A stretch of DNA of 64,000 nucleotides, from contig NC_016131.3 of assembly GCF_000005505.3 (NCBI RefSeq), forward strand, positions 14,653,501 to 14,717,500, given 5' to 3'. Shown here piece after piece: positions 1 through 11,052 of the stretch. Under the pieces are notes generated by a model. That model had not been told where the DNA came from. It searched no databases and saw nothing but the letters and a program-made list of their open reading frames with translations. This stretch comes from Brachypodium distachyon (Eukaryota; Streptophyta; Magnoliopsida; Poales; Poaceae). How positions within the stretch are numbered: the stretch's first letter is position 1; every line of letters begins with the position of its first letter. The position numbers were made by a program, and so were the translations under genes.

Positions 1-423
1 CCGTTCCCGGACATTTCTGTGAACATATCCTATCAATAGTAGATTATATTGTTTGGAGCTCACCGAATGAGCTTCTATCTCCTTAAATCTCCCCATGGAA
101 GGATGGAAATAGACTAGTAAAACATTTTCTTTTCTGACACACAGAAAAGTTGGGCATTTTTTGCATCAAGACAGATGAAAGGAATGGAAAATCATTACTT
201 GCACAGCTCAATGAACCCCACATAACATAGTTAACAAAAGAGTGCCTCCCAGGAAGATGCAAAGTGGCCAGCAAACCAAGCATGCTTCTCTGGGAAAGGC
301 CGTAATGTTTTATCCATGCTCCTTAATTTATCGCTCTTTGCTGTCAAAACGTGCTATTATTAGTAGTTTTTACTATTTATTTGGTGATCATGCCTAAGAT
401 TTTTAACCATCATTAACTTACAG
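1..423 (+). other. GH3 intron (upstream part of gene outside window)
   Basis: AT-rich sequence ending in a CAG acceptor at 421-423, directly before the GH3 exon. No coding match is seen. It is interpreted as the first GH3 intron, whose 5' exon is beyond the left edge. Confidence 0.6.
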
Positions 424-2620
424 TTCTGGAACTTCTCGGGGTGAGCCAAGATTGATGCCGGCCATCTCTGAGGATCTTGACCGTCGAACCTACCTCTATA
501 GTCTGCTGATGCCTATAATGAACAAGTAAGTTTTTGTTTTTTATGCAACTTTTGTGGCACGTAACATATTGACTGTTAAATGCAGTTAGTTCTGGTATTT
601 CTCAACTTCTTGCAGTTAACTACTTATGAAGATAATTTGACTTGGTATGATATACCTGTATTTTGGACATAACGCCCAGGCACCCTACATGTCTTGACTC
701 TTGAGTTACTTTCATTGCTTTCTTTCCTGGCTATATTCATATGTAATAAATAGACTGCCACACATGTGTGTATGTTTATAGGCATATTAAGAGTTTGTGG
801 TCGATTTACTTGTTGGTTCAATCTGCAGGTATGTATCGGGCCTTGGTGAGGGGAAAGCCATGTATCTTCTCTTTGTGAAAGCTGAAACGCTGACGGATTC
901 TGGCATTCCGGTTCGATCAGTCCTCACTAGCTATTACAAGAGTCCTCACTTCCTGCACCGCAAACATGACCTGTACAACAACTACACCAGTCCTGATGAG
1001 GTTATTCTTTGCCCTGACAGCCAACAGAGTATGTATTGCCAGTTGCTCTGTGGCCTCATTGAACGACATCACGTCCTCCGCCTCGGGGCAGTCTTTGCCT
1101 CAGCGTTCCTTCGTTCCATCAGCTTTCTTGAGCAGCACTGGCGTGACCTTGTTAACGACATACGGATTGGTAAACTCAATTCAAATGTCACGAACAATGC
1201 GTGTCGTTTGGCCATGGTGGGCTTTCTTGCATTGCCAAACCCGGAGCTAGCTGATGAGCTCGAGGAAATATGCAGCTGTGGGCCATGGAAGGGGATTCTA
1301 GGCAGGCTATGGCCTAATGTCAAGTACATCGAAGCTGTTCTTACTGGCACAATGGCACAATACATCCCTATGCTGGAGTTCTATAGTGGTGGTAGGATTC
1401 CCTTGGTATGCACCATGTACGCTTCCTCGGAGAGCTATTTTGGTGTCAATCTGAGGCCATTGTGTAACCCAACCGACGTGTCTTACACCATCCTCCCAAA
1501 CATGGCCTACTTTGAGTTCATACCTTTGGAGGATGGCCTCAGAGTGACGGATGATGAGGATGTGGTGGAGAATGATAAGCTTGTCAGCCTGGTGGATGTC
1601 AAGGTCGGATGCTACTATGAGCTTGTGGTTACCACATTTTCTGGTAAGAACATCTCCTGCCAATATCCTACATAGCAGAAATTTGTTTGGAGTAAGCATA
1701 TATGTATAGGTAAACCGAGAACCAGATCAACTTTTTCTCCAGAATATGTTTGAGCGTGATTTATGCTTGTGTAATATGATATTTGACCACTGTACAGTCA
1801 AACCTCACTTTTCCGAACACTATCTGTTGAAGCTCTTGTTTTGGCTTAAAGATTCCTTCTTAACTACAACCAGAATGATTGTTGTGAATTGAAATTAGGA
1901 AACTGGCAGCTATTGTGTCGCGGTACATGAGAGAGTAGAAAAAAATCAATTTAAAGATCAATGCTTGGCACACGGTAAACATTACCAATAGGCTGCTAGC
2001 AAGGAAATAAAACTGCATGTACATGTGTGTCATGAAGTTCGTTTTTTGGCCCAGGTCTTTACAGGTACAGGGTTGGCGATGTTCTTCAGGTCACAGGCTT
2101 CTACAACTGTGCACCGCAGTTCAAATTCATCTGCCGGAGGAACGTCATCCTCAGCATCGACTCCGACAAGACCAACGAGGAGGATCTCCACAACAGTGTC
2201 ACCCGTGCCAAGAAAATCCTGGAGGATCGAAACTACATCCTCCTCGAGTACACCAGCTACGCAGACACCTCCACCGTCCCTGGCCACTATGTGCTCTTCT
2301 GGGAGATCAAGTCCACATGCGAAGGCGGGGCGCCTCTCGATGCGCAGCTCCTCGAGAGCTGCTGCACCGCTGTCGAGGAGTCGCTCGACTACATCTACAG
2401 GCGCTGCAGAGCCCATGACAAGTCAGTAGGCCCCCTGGAGATACGGCTGGTTGAGGCCGGTGCGTTCGATGCTCTGATGGATCTGTTGGTTAGTCAAGGG
2501 AGCTCCATCAACCAGTACAAGACACCAAGGTGCATAGAGTCTGGTCTTGCCCTGAAGGTGCTCAACTCCAAGGTCATTGCTTCTTTCTTCAGTCCCCGGG
2601 ATCCTCAATGGACTATGTAA
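424..2620 (+). CDS. GH3 family acyl-acid amido synthetase (3' three exons; 5' end outside window)
   Basis: GH3 enzymes adenylate auxin or jasmonate-type acids and conjugate them to amino acids in the cytosol. Three exons are visible: 424-525, 829-1643 and 2055-2620 (stop TAA 2618-2620). The junctions keep frame: AA|G at 525/829 and G|GT at 1643/2055. All three ATP/AMP-binding motifs of the family are present: [13 protein letters not shown] at the first exon's start, [13 protein letters not shown] in the middle, and LYRYRVGD at the start of the last exon. The C-terminus ([23 protein letters not shown], then SPRDPQWTM) is typical of the group II enzymes that use indole-3-acetic acid; group membership is inferred from overall resemblance. 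The first exon with the start codon must lie left of the window. No internal damage is seen, so the gene is probably functional. Confidence 0.93.
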
Positions 2621-3539
2621 ACATTTCAGGTAAAAACAGCAGCAACAATGCTTTATCGGTACACGTTTTCAATCTAAGTAATCTACTGAAAAGGAGGAGC
2701 ATTTATATTCTCGGGATCGGTATGCATTATATGTATGGTTCTGAAGTTCCTACGTCCAATTTGTTCTGTTAGATTCTTCAGGCTAAGCACAGCCACCTCC
2801 ATATGCATAGTTAACATTGCACAAAACGAAAAAGGGAATCCTTGGTACTCCCTCTGTCTCGTATTAAGTGCCGAAATATTACATGTATCAAACAGCTTGG
2901 TAGTTTTACACCGAGCAACTTATCTGAATTTTCTTGTGCACATCCTTGCAGGGTTTACGAGAGCAGAGAGCTTCAATTTCAGTCTGATCATACCAACCGT
3001 GCTGCTTGGATGAGAGCATTTCTGCTGGCTTAGCTTTTCTTGGAGAATCATTAGCTTGTTTGTTTTACCATGGTACTATGATTGTTGATCTGAAGTCTGA
3101 ACTGAACGGTGGTATGTTCCTGTTGCGATGTTGTTACTATAATTGTTCTACATAAACGTAATACAGTGGCCTCTTCCAGATCCTGAGTTGGTAAAAAAAT
3201 ACAGATCTTTTTCAATTCAAAGATTTCCATGGAAAATTTGGAGGATCACAATCCTTATGAAATTTTCATATATGGCCTATCTGGATCATATTATTGGGGT
3301 TGTCAAAACCCATGCAATGCATTTTATTTGGACCCCAGTCCATGAAAAAAGTAACATGCGGTCAGATCCCGTTCTTTCTTTTTTTTCCCTTTCATAGAAT
3401 TCTCCCTGTCTCTACATTCACCTAATTTCTGCAAAATTATTGTGTTCTGTAAACCATACAAATGCACTGTTGCAATCAATCTTGTGTTTTAAAAACCTTT
3501 AGGAACTTGTACCACCTGCCATTCCCTCCAAAGAGGCCC
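2621..3539. other. GH3 3' UTR and intergenic AT-rich sequence
   Basis: Holds the GH3 3' untranslated region and AT-rich spacer. It includes a truncated Stowaway end (listed separately). No gene is recognised between here and the Harbinger-like element. Confidence 0.5.
2848..2890. mobile_element. Truncated Stowaway MITE end
   Basis: After a TA dinucleotide at 2846-2847 the sequence begins CTCCCTCTGTCTCGTATTAA and continues as the 5' part of the pooid Stowaway family seen complete elsewhere in the window. The 3' half and the second terminal inverted repeat are missing. It lies in the GH3 3' region. Confidence 0.55.
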
Positions 3540-3542
3540 TAA

Positions 3543-4286
3543 GAGCATCTTCAGCAGTAGCCCTATATCAAGGCCCCTATATGTTGTTTAGGTGCTGTCC
3601 TAGATTTTTTTGAGCCCCTACTTTAACTTGATCTTCAGCAGCAGCCCTTATATTTCAGCCCCTACTTCCTTTGACCATCATTTTCATACGAACTCTACTT
3701 GTACATGTAGTTTGACCACACAATAATTCAAACATATATGATTCAACCGCATAGAATTCGGCTGGGGGACGAAGGAGGTGAGAGACGGGCTGGAGGCTGC
3801 GGTGCTGCTGGGGTCGAGGGGATGCAGCGGCACGGGAGTCGACGGGGGCGGAGCTGGGGTCGAGGGGAGACGGCGGAGTTGGGGTCGAGGGCGGCGACGG
3901 CTGCGGTCGACGGGGGCGGCGTTGGGTCGAGGAGGGCGGCGCTGCGTGGGGGCGAGGGCGGCGGCGTTGCAGGAGATCGAGGACGGCGGCGCTGCGTGGG
4001 GGCGAGGGCGGTGGCCCTGCGCGAGATCGAGGCAGGGGGCTTGGCGGGAAAAATGGCGGGAGAAGCAGACGCGCGCAGGAGGAAGTAGACCGCGCGAGAG
4101 GAGAGAGAGAGCGATAAAAAGAGAGATACGGGCCTCGTAGGGACCCCCAGGAATGAGAGTCATAGGTGTGTTTCTAGGCCTTTCTATTTTAGAGACCCAA
4201 GTAGGGAGCCTGCTGAAGACGATTTTTGGCTTCCGCCCCTAAAAATTGAGTAGGGACCTTGTTTAGGAGCTCTGCTGAAGATGTTT
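3543..4286. mobile_element. PIF/Harbinger (Tourist-like) non-autonomous transposon
   Basis: The left end reads GAGCATCTTCAGCAG and the right end, read inverted, AAACATCTTCAGCAG, so the termini form an inverted repeat with 12 identical inner bases. Both ends are flanked by the trinucleotide TAA (3540-3542 and 4287-4289), the target duplication typical of PIF/Harbinger. A second internal copy of TCTTCAGCAG lies near 3634. The ends are AT-rich, while 3765-4090 is extremely GC-rich and repetitive (GGGGCGAGGGCGG-like units). No transposase is encoded, so the element is non-autonomous. Open frames in the GC-rich core follow from composition and are not annotated as genes. Confidence 0.75.
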
Positions 4287-4289
4287 TAA

Positions 4290-6893
4290 GATGTCTGATT
4301 AGGCTAGCATTCTTGGTATTGGCTCAGGACTCAGACTGGACCGATGGACTGGGCACATTCGAGGTCAGATTAATTGGCCCAGTATTCTTCGACCGGTCGG
4401 ATACGTACATTGATATTGACATGGACACAAACTGTAACAACAAATATACCCTGGTCAAAAAAAGAATCTTGCATTAGTTGCAGATACTCCATGCTATAAC
4501 ATGATGCTCACTCCTCAAACTTTCCAGCCACGGCAATCATGGCTCCCGTTCCGGTTCCAAGCCAATCGAGGCTAATATAATTTGCTTCTGACTTTAGTGC
4601 TAACACACGATCGACAAGCGAAAGTTCAGGGGGTATCAAAGATCAGATACTAGCTAGTAGCTACCGATAGCATAATGGAGATTATGGATGGACCTACTGC
4701 CCAAAGGAGATCTCTCTTTCCCTTTCCTTTTCCCAGATGGAGCTTTGCTAATATCATCACACTCACGTCCTACACACCATGTGTCAGCTTTGAGACTTTC
4801 TTTACAATCCCCCTGCCTGTAAGTAAAGCCATCGCCGGTGGCTGTGGGCGCGTGCCCCCTTCTCGAATTCGATCGATCTGTCCATCGAGCACTAAGTTCC
4901 ATATCAAGCTCGGATCTATGTTATCTTTCATCTGTAGCAGTACTAAGTGTACTGATCATTGCCCTGCACATTTTGCGTATCACTTGGCCTGGCTTAACTA
5001 ATTGCTCCACTGCACGGCTGCAACAGCTCGCTGTACTTTTCCATCAAGATCGGAGTACGGATCGGTTTGCTTGGCACATGCGTAGGATAGCTAAGCTCAG
5101 GTTTCCACAAGGTTCGCTAGTTAGTGTTAGCCGGGTGAGAGATTATGTACCAATTAGTGGCAATTAACAGCAAGCAGCAACAAATGATGGACTCGTTTCA
5201 TTGTGGCAGAGGCAGGCACATGTCGGGTAGTAAAGCCGTGCTGATGGCCACGACTTGGGGTAATAAGGATCCGTTTCTGTGTTGCAACGCAAGTGCCAAA
5301 GTGTGCAGGTTGGCAGCAGGTTGCATGACCATGTAGCTAGAGACATGCGGCTGGGAGATGGCGAAATGATCCCGAATTTCAATTACATCTCTGCAATTGG
5401 ATTAAACAAATTTGTTCAGATGAAATTGGATTTATAAACAGTTTCAGGCCGTGACATTGCAAAGAAGGACACGAATCCTGTCATACGCTTGGAAAGCAAA
5501 GCTAGAAATGGCCAAGCAAACTGCAGGGGGCAGGGAAATCCGCTTGCCGTGTGGAATTAACGAACAAAGCTCGATCCCGACCGATCAAATACCACCTAAT
5601 CCCAACAAGGAAGAAATGAAAATGCGGCACAGGTACAACAACTCTGTTGGAGGATGGACGCTCGAATTTAACACGAGCAGAGGAGTGCGTCAGAGCAGAG
5701 GCTCAGAAGCAGACATGGACGGCATCAATGCGCATCCCATCCATCCTCTGCGCCGGGCAAGGCATTGAATCCCCCCGATCATAGACGCTCCTCTTCGCCG
5801 CCGTCCGTCCTGGATCGATCGTTTCGTCACGATGATGGTACGCACGTTGGCACCTGCACAACTGCAGTGGCACCAGCATCGGTACGGTGTGCCGCTCTGC
5901 GTTGTTTTCACTCGCAAAGAGCCATGCGCAAGAGAACAAATCCGTACGCCGCCTGCCCTGAATCCCTGAACACGAGCGCCATCAATTCATTCACCCGTGG
6001 ACTTGGCCGCCGCCGGTAGTACAACGTTACGACGCAGGCATGTTTACAGTTTACTCGATCCACGAAAGAGATCCAGGAGCTGCTCGATCTACTGCGGTCA
6101 AAGGCGCGCGCGCGCTCGGTCCCAGGTGCTTCAGTCGTTTCTTTGTGGTCTGGACATTTGCGGCGCCACGATCTATCCGAGAGCCGAGAGACGGGAACGG
6201 GCACGGGCTCCTTCTCTGCGGTGCTGCACGCTGCCACGCTGCGTGCGCCGCATGGCATGTACACTGGCTGGCTTTTGTGCGTATGCTAGATTCCCACAGC
6301 ATTGTTGACCGGAGGCGATTGACTTGACCTGACCCGGTCGAGCTGCCGCTGCCGCACCTCGTACGGCTCCCAAATCCAATACTACTACGTAGGAATGTAT
6401 ATATTTTGATGGCAGGGCACACAGACCGCGTGTGATTTAACTTGAACTAAAATAGCGAGGAAGCATATGTTTTGATGGCAGGACACACAGACCGCGTGTG
6501 ATTCTATCGTATTCTTTCTTCTTTTTTTACCCGGAAAGCGTGGATCAGGGCCACGAGAGCCCCTTGTGATGCACGGCAACCGTAGAGCTGCTTGCTTGTT
6601 TGTTTGTACATGATTCTTCATTCCGGACGACGCTGCTTCTGTGCTCGTCCTAGCACTATGAAACTAGCACGAGTACGACTGTAGGAGAACTGGTGGTGTA
6701 CTGGAGTACACACCCCCTACCGGTACGCCTCCTACGGTCGCGGTTACGGCAAACAGTCGCACGTACAGGCAGGCTCCATCAATTACCTAGAGTACTACGG
6801 CAAACAGCCGCACGGGCTACTACATTTACGCCTCCTGGAGTTTCAAAATGCGTGTACTACATGCTGCGCTCCGCTCCCAGGCCCAAGTTTGAA
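4290..6893. other. Intergenic region without recognised genes
   Basis: No open frame resembles a known protein on either strand. A 34-bp direct duplication sits at 6404-6437 and 6470-6503 (listed separately). The stretch 5700-6350 is GC-rich. Upstream sequence of an unseen gene cannot be excluded. Confidence 0.4.
6404..6503. repeat. 34-bp direct duplication
   Basis: TTTTGATGGCAGGGCACACA (and 14 further bases) at 6404-6437 is repeated at 6470-6503 with a single G/A difference, separated by 32 bp. Confidence 0.8.
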
Positions 6894-8413
6894 TTTTTTT
6901 TTTTAACCGGAGCACCAAGGATTCAATCTACGAAGAGAATTGTCCAGTTAATTGAACGGAAAACCGTAACAAACGTTCATGGCGCAATAAAAAAGACCGC
7001 ACACAGGACATCCTGGCCGACCTGGCCACCCACACTCACTTCACGCGTTACCGAAAGAAAGCTGCTGTCGAGATTGCACGCAGAAGCCATTGTCATCACA
7101 CAAACACTCCTCCTGAGCTGGCGACTCCGACTCCCTCCACCAGCGCCCACGAACAGGCCCCAACTCCAGTCGCCCAATCTCGTGTCGGCCCATTCCAAAC
7201 AGTCGACCACCATGCTAGACCAAGAGGCGCGATTCTGATGGTGAGCTTCAAAGGTGCAAAATGCAAGGCTTGCATCAAACAGAACACCCACCGACCGGAC
7301 CACCCATCACCAAGTCATCGTCATCACACATCACTCCTCTGAGCTGGCGACTATGACTTCCCAACGACGAAGCAAAAAACCGACAGTGGAGAGTTGCCGA
7401 ACACGCCGGACAGGGCAGACTACCAAGACCATCGCCGCAACCCAAACTCTTCTCAACATCGTCGTCGCAGCCGCAAAAGACGCCAACGAACCTTGCGCAA
7501 CCCCACAGCCATTGGTCCCACGGCCGTTGCAAACTCCAAAAGGGACGCCACCAAGGAGGAAATCGACGCAGAGAGCGCCGCCATCGCTGATCCATGCCAC
7601 TGAATCTGAGGTTTCCCCCGGAGCTCGAAACAGAAAGGCCATTGCAACGATGCCTCCAAGGAGGTGAACGACGCCCCCTGTCGCGTTGCCATCGTCGGCC
7701 CCTACCAAGGTCGGAGCATGGCTTTCGCCGAGACCTGTTCCACTCCACACACCAGCGGCCAACCCGACCTGCAACACGGCTACACACGCCCACGGAGGAG
7801 TGGCGCCACAAGCCATAGCCACAGAGGTCGCCCAACACGCAGATGCCAAACCTCCTCGAAAACTGCAAGAACAGTGGAAGGAAGCAGCCAGCAACGCGAG
7901 TTGGGAAGACAGAGAGCACATCCAGCAAAGTAGACGACCCGCCGTCTGCCGCCACGCCAAAAGCAAGGCCAACCACCCACACATCACCACCACCGCCGGC
8001 AGCAGGCCCATCCGGGCTCGATCCGTCCGGATCCAGCCCAACCGATGAGCACAGCCGCTGGATCTACGCTACCGAAGCACCTCCAAGCCGTCGGAGGGCA
8101 GCACCGGCCGCCGCGCCCGTAGGGGCCACCGCGACCACCGCTGCTCTGCAGGCCTCCATGCCTCCAGCCGTGGACCGCCGCGCGCTCGCGCCTCCCCGCG
8201 CCCGCCAACAGCCGTCGCCGCCCGACCGTGGCCGCATCGCGAGCACCCCGCCGCCGCCGTCCGCCATACGGGCTTCGCCCGACGTCATCATCCGACGACG
8301 GTGAGGGAGAGGGGAGCTCGAGGAGGGTGGGCGGTGGTGGCGGCTAGGGTTCCGCCCGAGCCGCCCCTGGGAGCCACGCGAGCGTGGGGAGTTTTTGTCC
8401 GGTAAAAAAATCC
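6894..8413 (-). mobile_element. Poly(A)-tailed retroposon, minus orientation, with 12-bp target-site duplication
   Basis: Read on the minus strand this 1.5 kb segment starts with a GC-rich, Pro/Arg-coding-like leader near 8410 and ends in a poly(A) tract (T11 at 6894-6904 on the + strand). It is flanked by CCCAAGTTTGAA at 6882-6893 and CCCAAGCTTGAA at 8414-8425, an 11/12 match, which marks the target-site duplication of target-primed retroposition. No reverse transcriptase or other known protein is encoded, although several long unsupported frames cross it. The leader resembles the non-coding GC-rich 5' regions of grass L1 LINEs, so a LINE-mobilised non-autonomous element or a retroposed transcript are both possible. 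A diverged ~50-bp motif recurs internally at about 7085-7138 and 7311-7365. Confidence 0.65.
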
Positions 8414-8425
8414 CCCAAGCTTGAA

Positions 8426-9623
8426 AATCACCACCAGGTTAATCTCACACATTTGCATGCAGGTATTGTACTTCTCGAAAACAATAAAAGAAAATGACAT
8501 AAACATGCAGCCGAGAGTTAGCCAGCAACTCCGAGCTGAACATTTGATCCAGATTAATCCATGTGCATATTCATATACTAGCACACTGTTCCATGTATGG
8601 CGAGATGCACAAAAGTACAACTGATGGACAAACAAACAAGCCAAAGGCCCCTGGTTTAACAACACTATTAGGACGACCGCTAGTACACTAATTAAACAGC
8701 TTCATACCCTACTGCTACTGCCGCTGCCGCTGGTACTAAATTAAGCAGCTTCAGGCCCTACTGATTTGACCACCACCAGCACCACGGGTGTTGCATCATT
8801 ACGGAGCACTCCCCTAATCAAATCAAGGAGAGTGTACCACAAAAGCAAAGCAAGCATGAATCATCATTGCATTAGTACTCCTCCTCCATGTGGACCAACA
8901 GCTCCATGAACCCATACTTTAGTTTTGCAGGACAAATGGACAATCATGCTATCGGGGGAAAAGAAAAAGGCCCTGTGATCCAACATGCCAGCTTAAATTA
9001 GCTGATCTCTCTGTTCTTTACCCCGAAGCGACCCCACTTCACTCACCGAGTCACTGATCGCGCTATCACGTTTAAGCCAGGCATCACTGTCTTACCAGCT
9101 GACCAAACCTGCTTAATCATCAGCAACCAAATCCAGACTGCCCAATTCCTACACAAAGTTCTCATCTTTGTGAGATTTTGCAGAGGATTTACTCAGCATG
9201 GAAACAACGCTTGTGTAAGTTTCTTTCTTCTTATCAAACAGCTCAATCCATGGGTCAAAATTTAGTTTTCCAAACCGATGCTACTCCCTCCTCCTACTAT
9301 ACCAGGCGTTCTATTCAAATTGAAAACCATTAAACCAAACTAGTGTAGCCAAAAGAGAGGACATCAATGGCAGTACTCCTCCAGTCCACTCCACTCTGCC
9401 TAAAATACTCATCTCATTACATGACAAAACAAACTAATTAAACAGCAATGTTTCGAGGGAAAAAAAAGTCCGGTCAACAAGAGATTTGACCGCCTAATTA
9501 ACCAGTGGTCGCAGAACCTACTAGCAGTAACCAAGACAATTAAGGAGCCTTCTATTACGGAGCCTCCTCCTTTAACTACAATAACTCTGACGGGCGTCCG
9601 GTGAGCCGGCGGCAATGGCGCCG
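8426..9623. other. Intergenic region / probable HIPP 3' flank
   Basis: AT-rich sequence without a recognised gene. A short direct repeat is present: two copies of an AATTAARCAGCTTC-type motif near 8690 and 8740. The part next to 9624 should contain the 3' UTR of the minus-strand HIPP gene. Confidence 0.4.
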
Positions 9624-10821
9624 TCACATGAGGCTACAGGAATTCGGGTTCTCCTCGTTGAACGCGTTGTCATACGACTCCCGCGGCGGCGACGCCCGGA
9701 TGCCCGGCGGGCCGTACACGAACTCCGGCGGCGGCGCCATCATCGGCGCCGGCGGGTACGGATACGGGTACGGCGGGTACCCGTAGGACACCTGCTGCGG
9801 CGGCGGCGGGAATGGCGGCGCGGCCAAGACCGGCGTGGGCGCGTAGCAGGACACGCTGGCCGCGCCCGGGTGCGCCACGTGGTAGCTCATCACGGCCGCC
9901 GGCGCCGCGTAGTACGGCAGCCCGCCGCCGTGCCCGTGCCCGTGCGCGCGCTCCGGCGCCGCGAGCGGCATCCCCTGCTCTTGCTGTGGCTTCTGCTTCT
10001 GCTTCGGCTGCGGCTGTGCGGGCTTCTCCTCGTCCTTCTGCTTGTTCGCCTTCTTCTGCTTATTCCCCTTCTTGCCCCCTGCAGGCGTCTCATCCTCTTC
10101 AGCGACGGCGGCGGCTTTGGCCGGTTCAGGCGCTGGCGGTGAGGGCTTCTCCTTCTTCTCAGAAGCCTCAATCTTGTCCTTGGGCTTCTTCGCCTCTGCT
10201 TTCTCTCCTTTCTGCTCTGAACCCTTCTCCTTCCCCAGCTTCTTCTCCAAGGTCTCCGGCGCTGCCTCCTTCGGCTCCGGCTCCGGTTCCAGCTTCTTGG
10301 CCTCGGCTGACGGGGGAGCCTCCGCCTCCGCCTGCTCGGGCTTCTTGGCCTCGGCGGCGGGCGGCGGGGCAGGCACCGGCCAGAGCGCGGCCTGCTTGCC
10401 GGACTTGAGCAGGCGGCGGACGAGCGCGTCGGCGCCCACGCTGCCGGTCACCGTCACCTTGTGCTGCGCCGCGTCGATCGTCACCTTGTAAACCCCTGAT
10501 CCATCAAACCGTTAATTCGGCGAATCAAAATCCCCCCAAAAAACACGAATTTTAACTTTGCAGCCAGGGAAGTGATGAGTACCTTCGATGCTATGGAGCA
10601 CCTTCTTGACCTTCTTCTTGCAGCCCTCGCAGTGGATGGACACCCGCAGCACCGTGGTCTGCATTGCAAATCAAGAGCGATTAAAACACAATGTGAGCAA
10701 ATCCCGCCCTCCTCGCGAGGAACAAGAAGAAGATAACAAAAGCAATCCATCATAGCTAGAGAGTCTAGCTGATCTTCTCGCTCACCGTGTACTGCAGCGG
10801 CTCTGCTTCTCCTGACGCCAT
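9624..10821 (-). CDS. Heavy metal-associated isoprenylated plant protein (HIPP), HMA domain
   Basis: Three exons on the minus strand: 10786-10821 (ATG at 10821), 10583-10658 and 9624-10495. GT-AG junctions keep frame and give 327 residues. The N-terminal HMA fold spans about residues 13-60 and contains the metal-binding core IHCEGCKKKVKK (CxxC). A long Lys/Glu/Pro-rich low-complexity middle follows, then a Pro/Tyr-rich stretch. The C-terminus NEENPNSCSLM ends in a CaaX box (CSLM), the farnesylation signal that defines HIPPs. HIPPs bind heavy metals such as Cu, Zn or Cd and associate with membranes or nuclei during metal and stress responses. The ligand cannot be told from sequence. The three-exon layout and single HMA domain fit the family, and no damage is seen. 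Confidence 0.92.
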
Positions 10822-11043
10822 GTAGAGAGAGTGAGAGAGTGTAGCTAAGCTACAGCTGGAGACAAGACAAGGTTGGCTAGCAGCAGTTAGGAGCTTCGAG
10901 TGGAAGCTGGGGTCGCTCGAGGAGAGCTGGCTGAGCTCGACCAGCTTGTGGTGGTGAGACCGTGAGAGTGGCAAGCAGGGAAGGTGTGAGCTGGGGTCAG
11001 TCGAGCGAGAAGAAGGCCGGCCTTGCTTTGGTAGACCGCTAAA

Positions 11044-11052
11044 CTTTTTATA
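11044..11052 (-). promoter_or_regulatory. Candidate TATA box of the HIPP gene
   Basis: On the minus strand the sequence reads TTATAAAAAG about 220 bp upstream of the HIPP start codon. A CT/GA-rich leader (10821-10860) follows, as is common in plant 5' UTRs. Confidence 0.5.

Noticed and set aside
3738..4163. Three overlapping open frames (116-159 residues) in the GC-rich core of the Harbinger-like element
   Set aside because: They run on both strands with the same repeat-driven composition and no recognised motif. They are treated as non-coding.
7275..7982. 235-residue minus-strand open frame inside the retroposon
   Set aside because: Low-complexity Arg/Trp/Gly/Cys composition without any domain. 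An overlapping frame is equally long, so composition is the simpler explanation.
9812..10491. Long plus-strand open frames opposite the HIPP gene
   Set aside because: Antisense shadows of the Lys/Glu/Pro-rich region. The minus frame has the HMA motif, introns and CaaX box.
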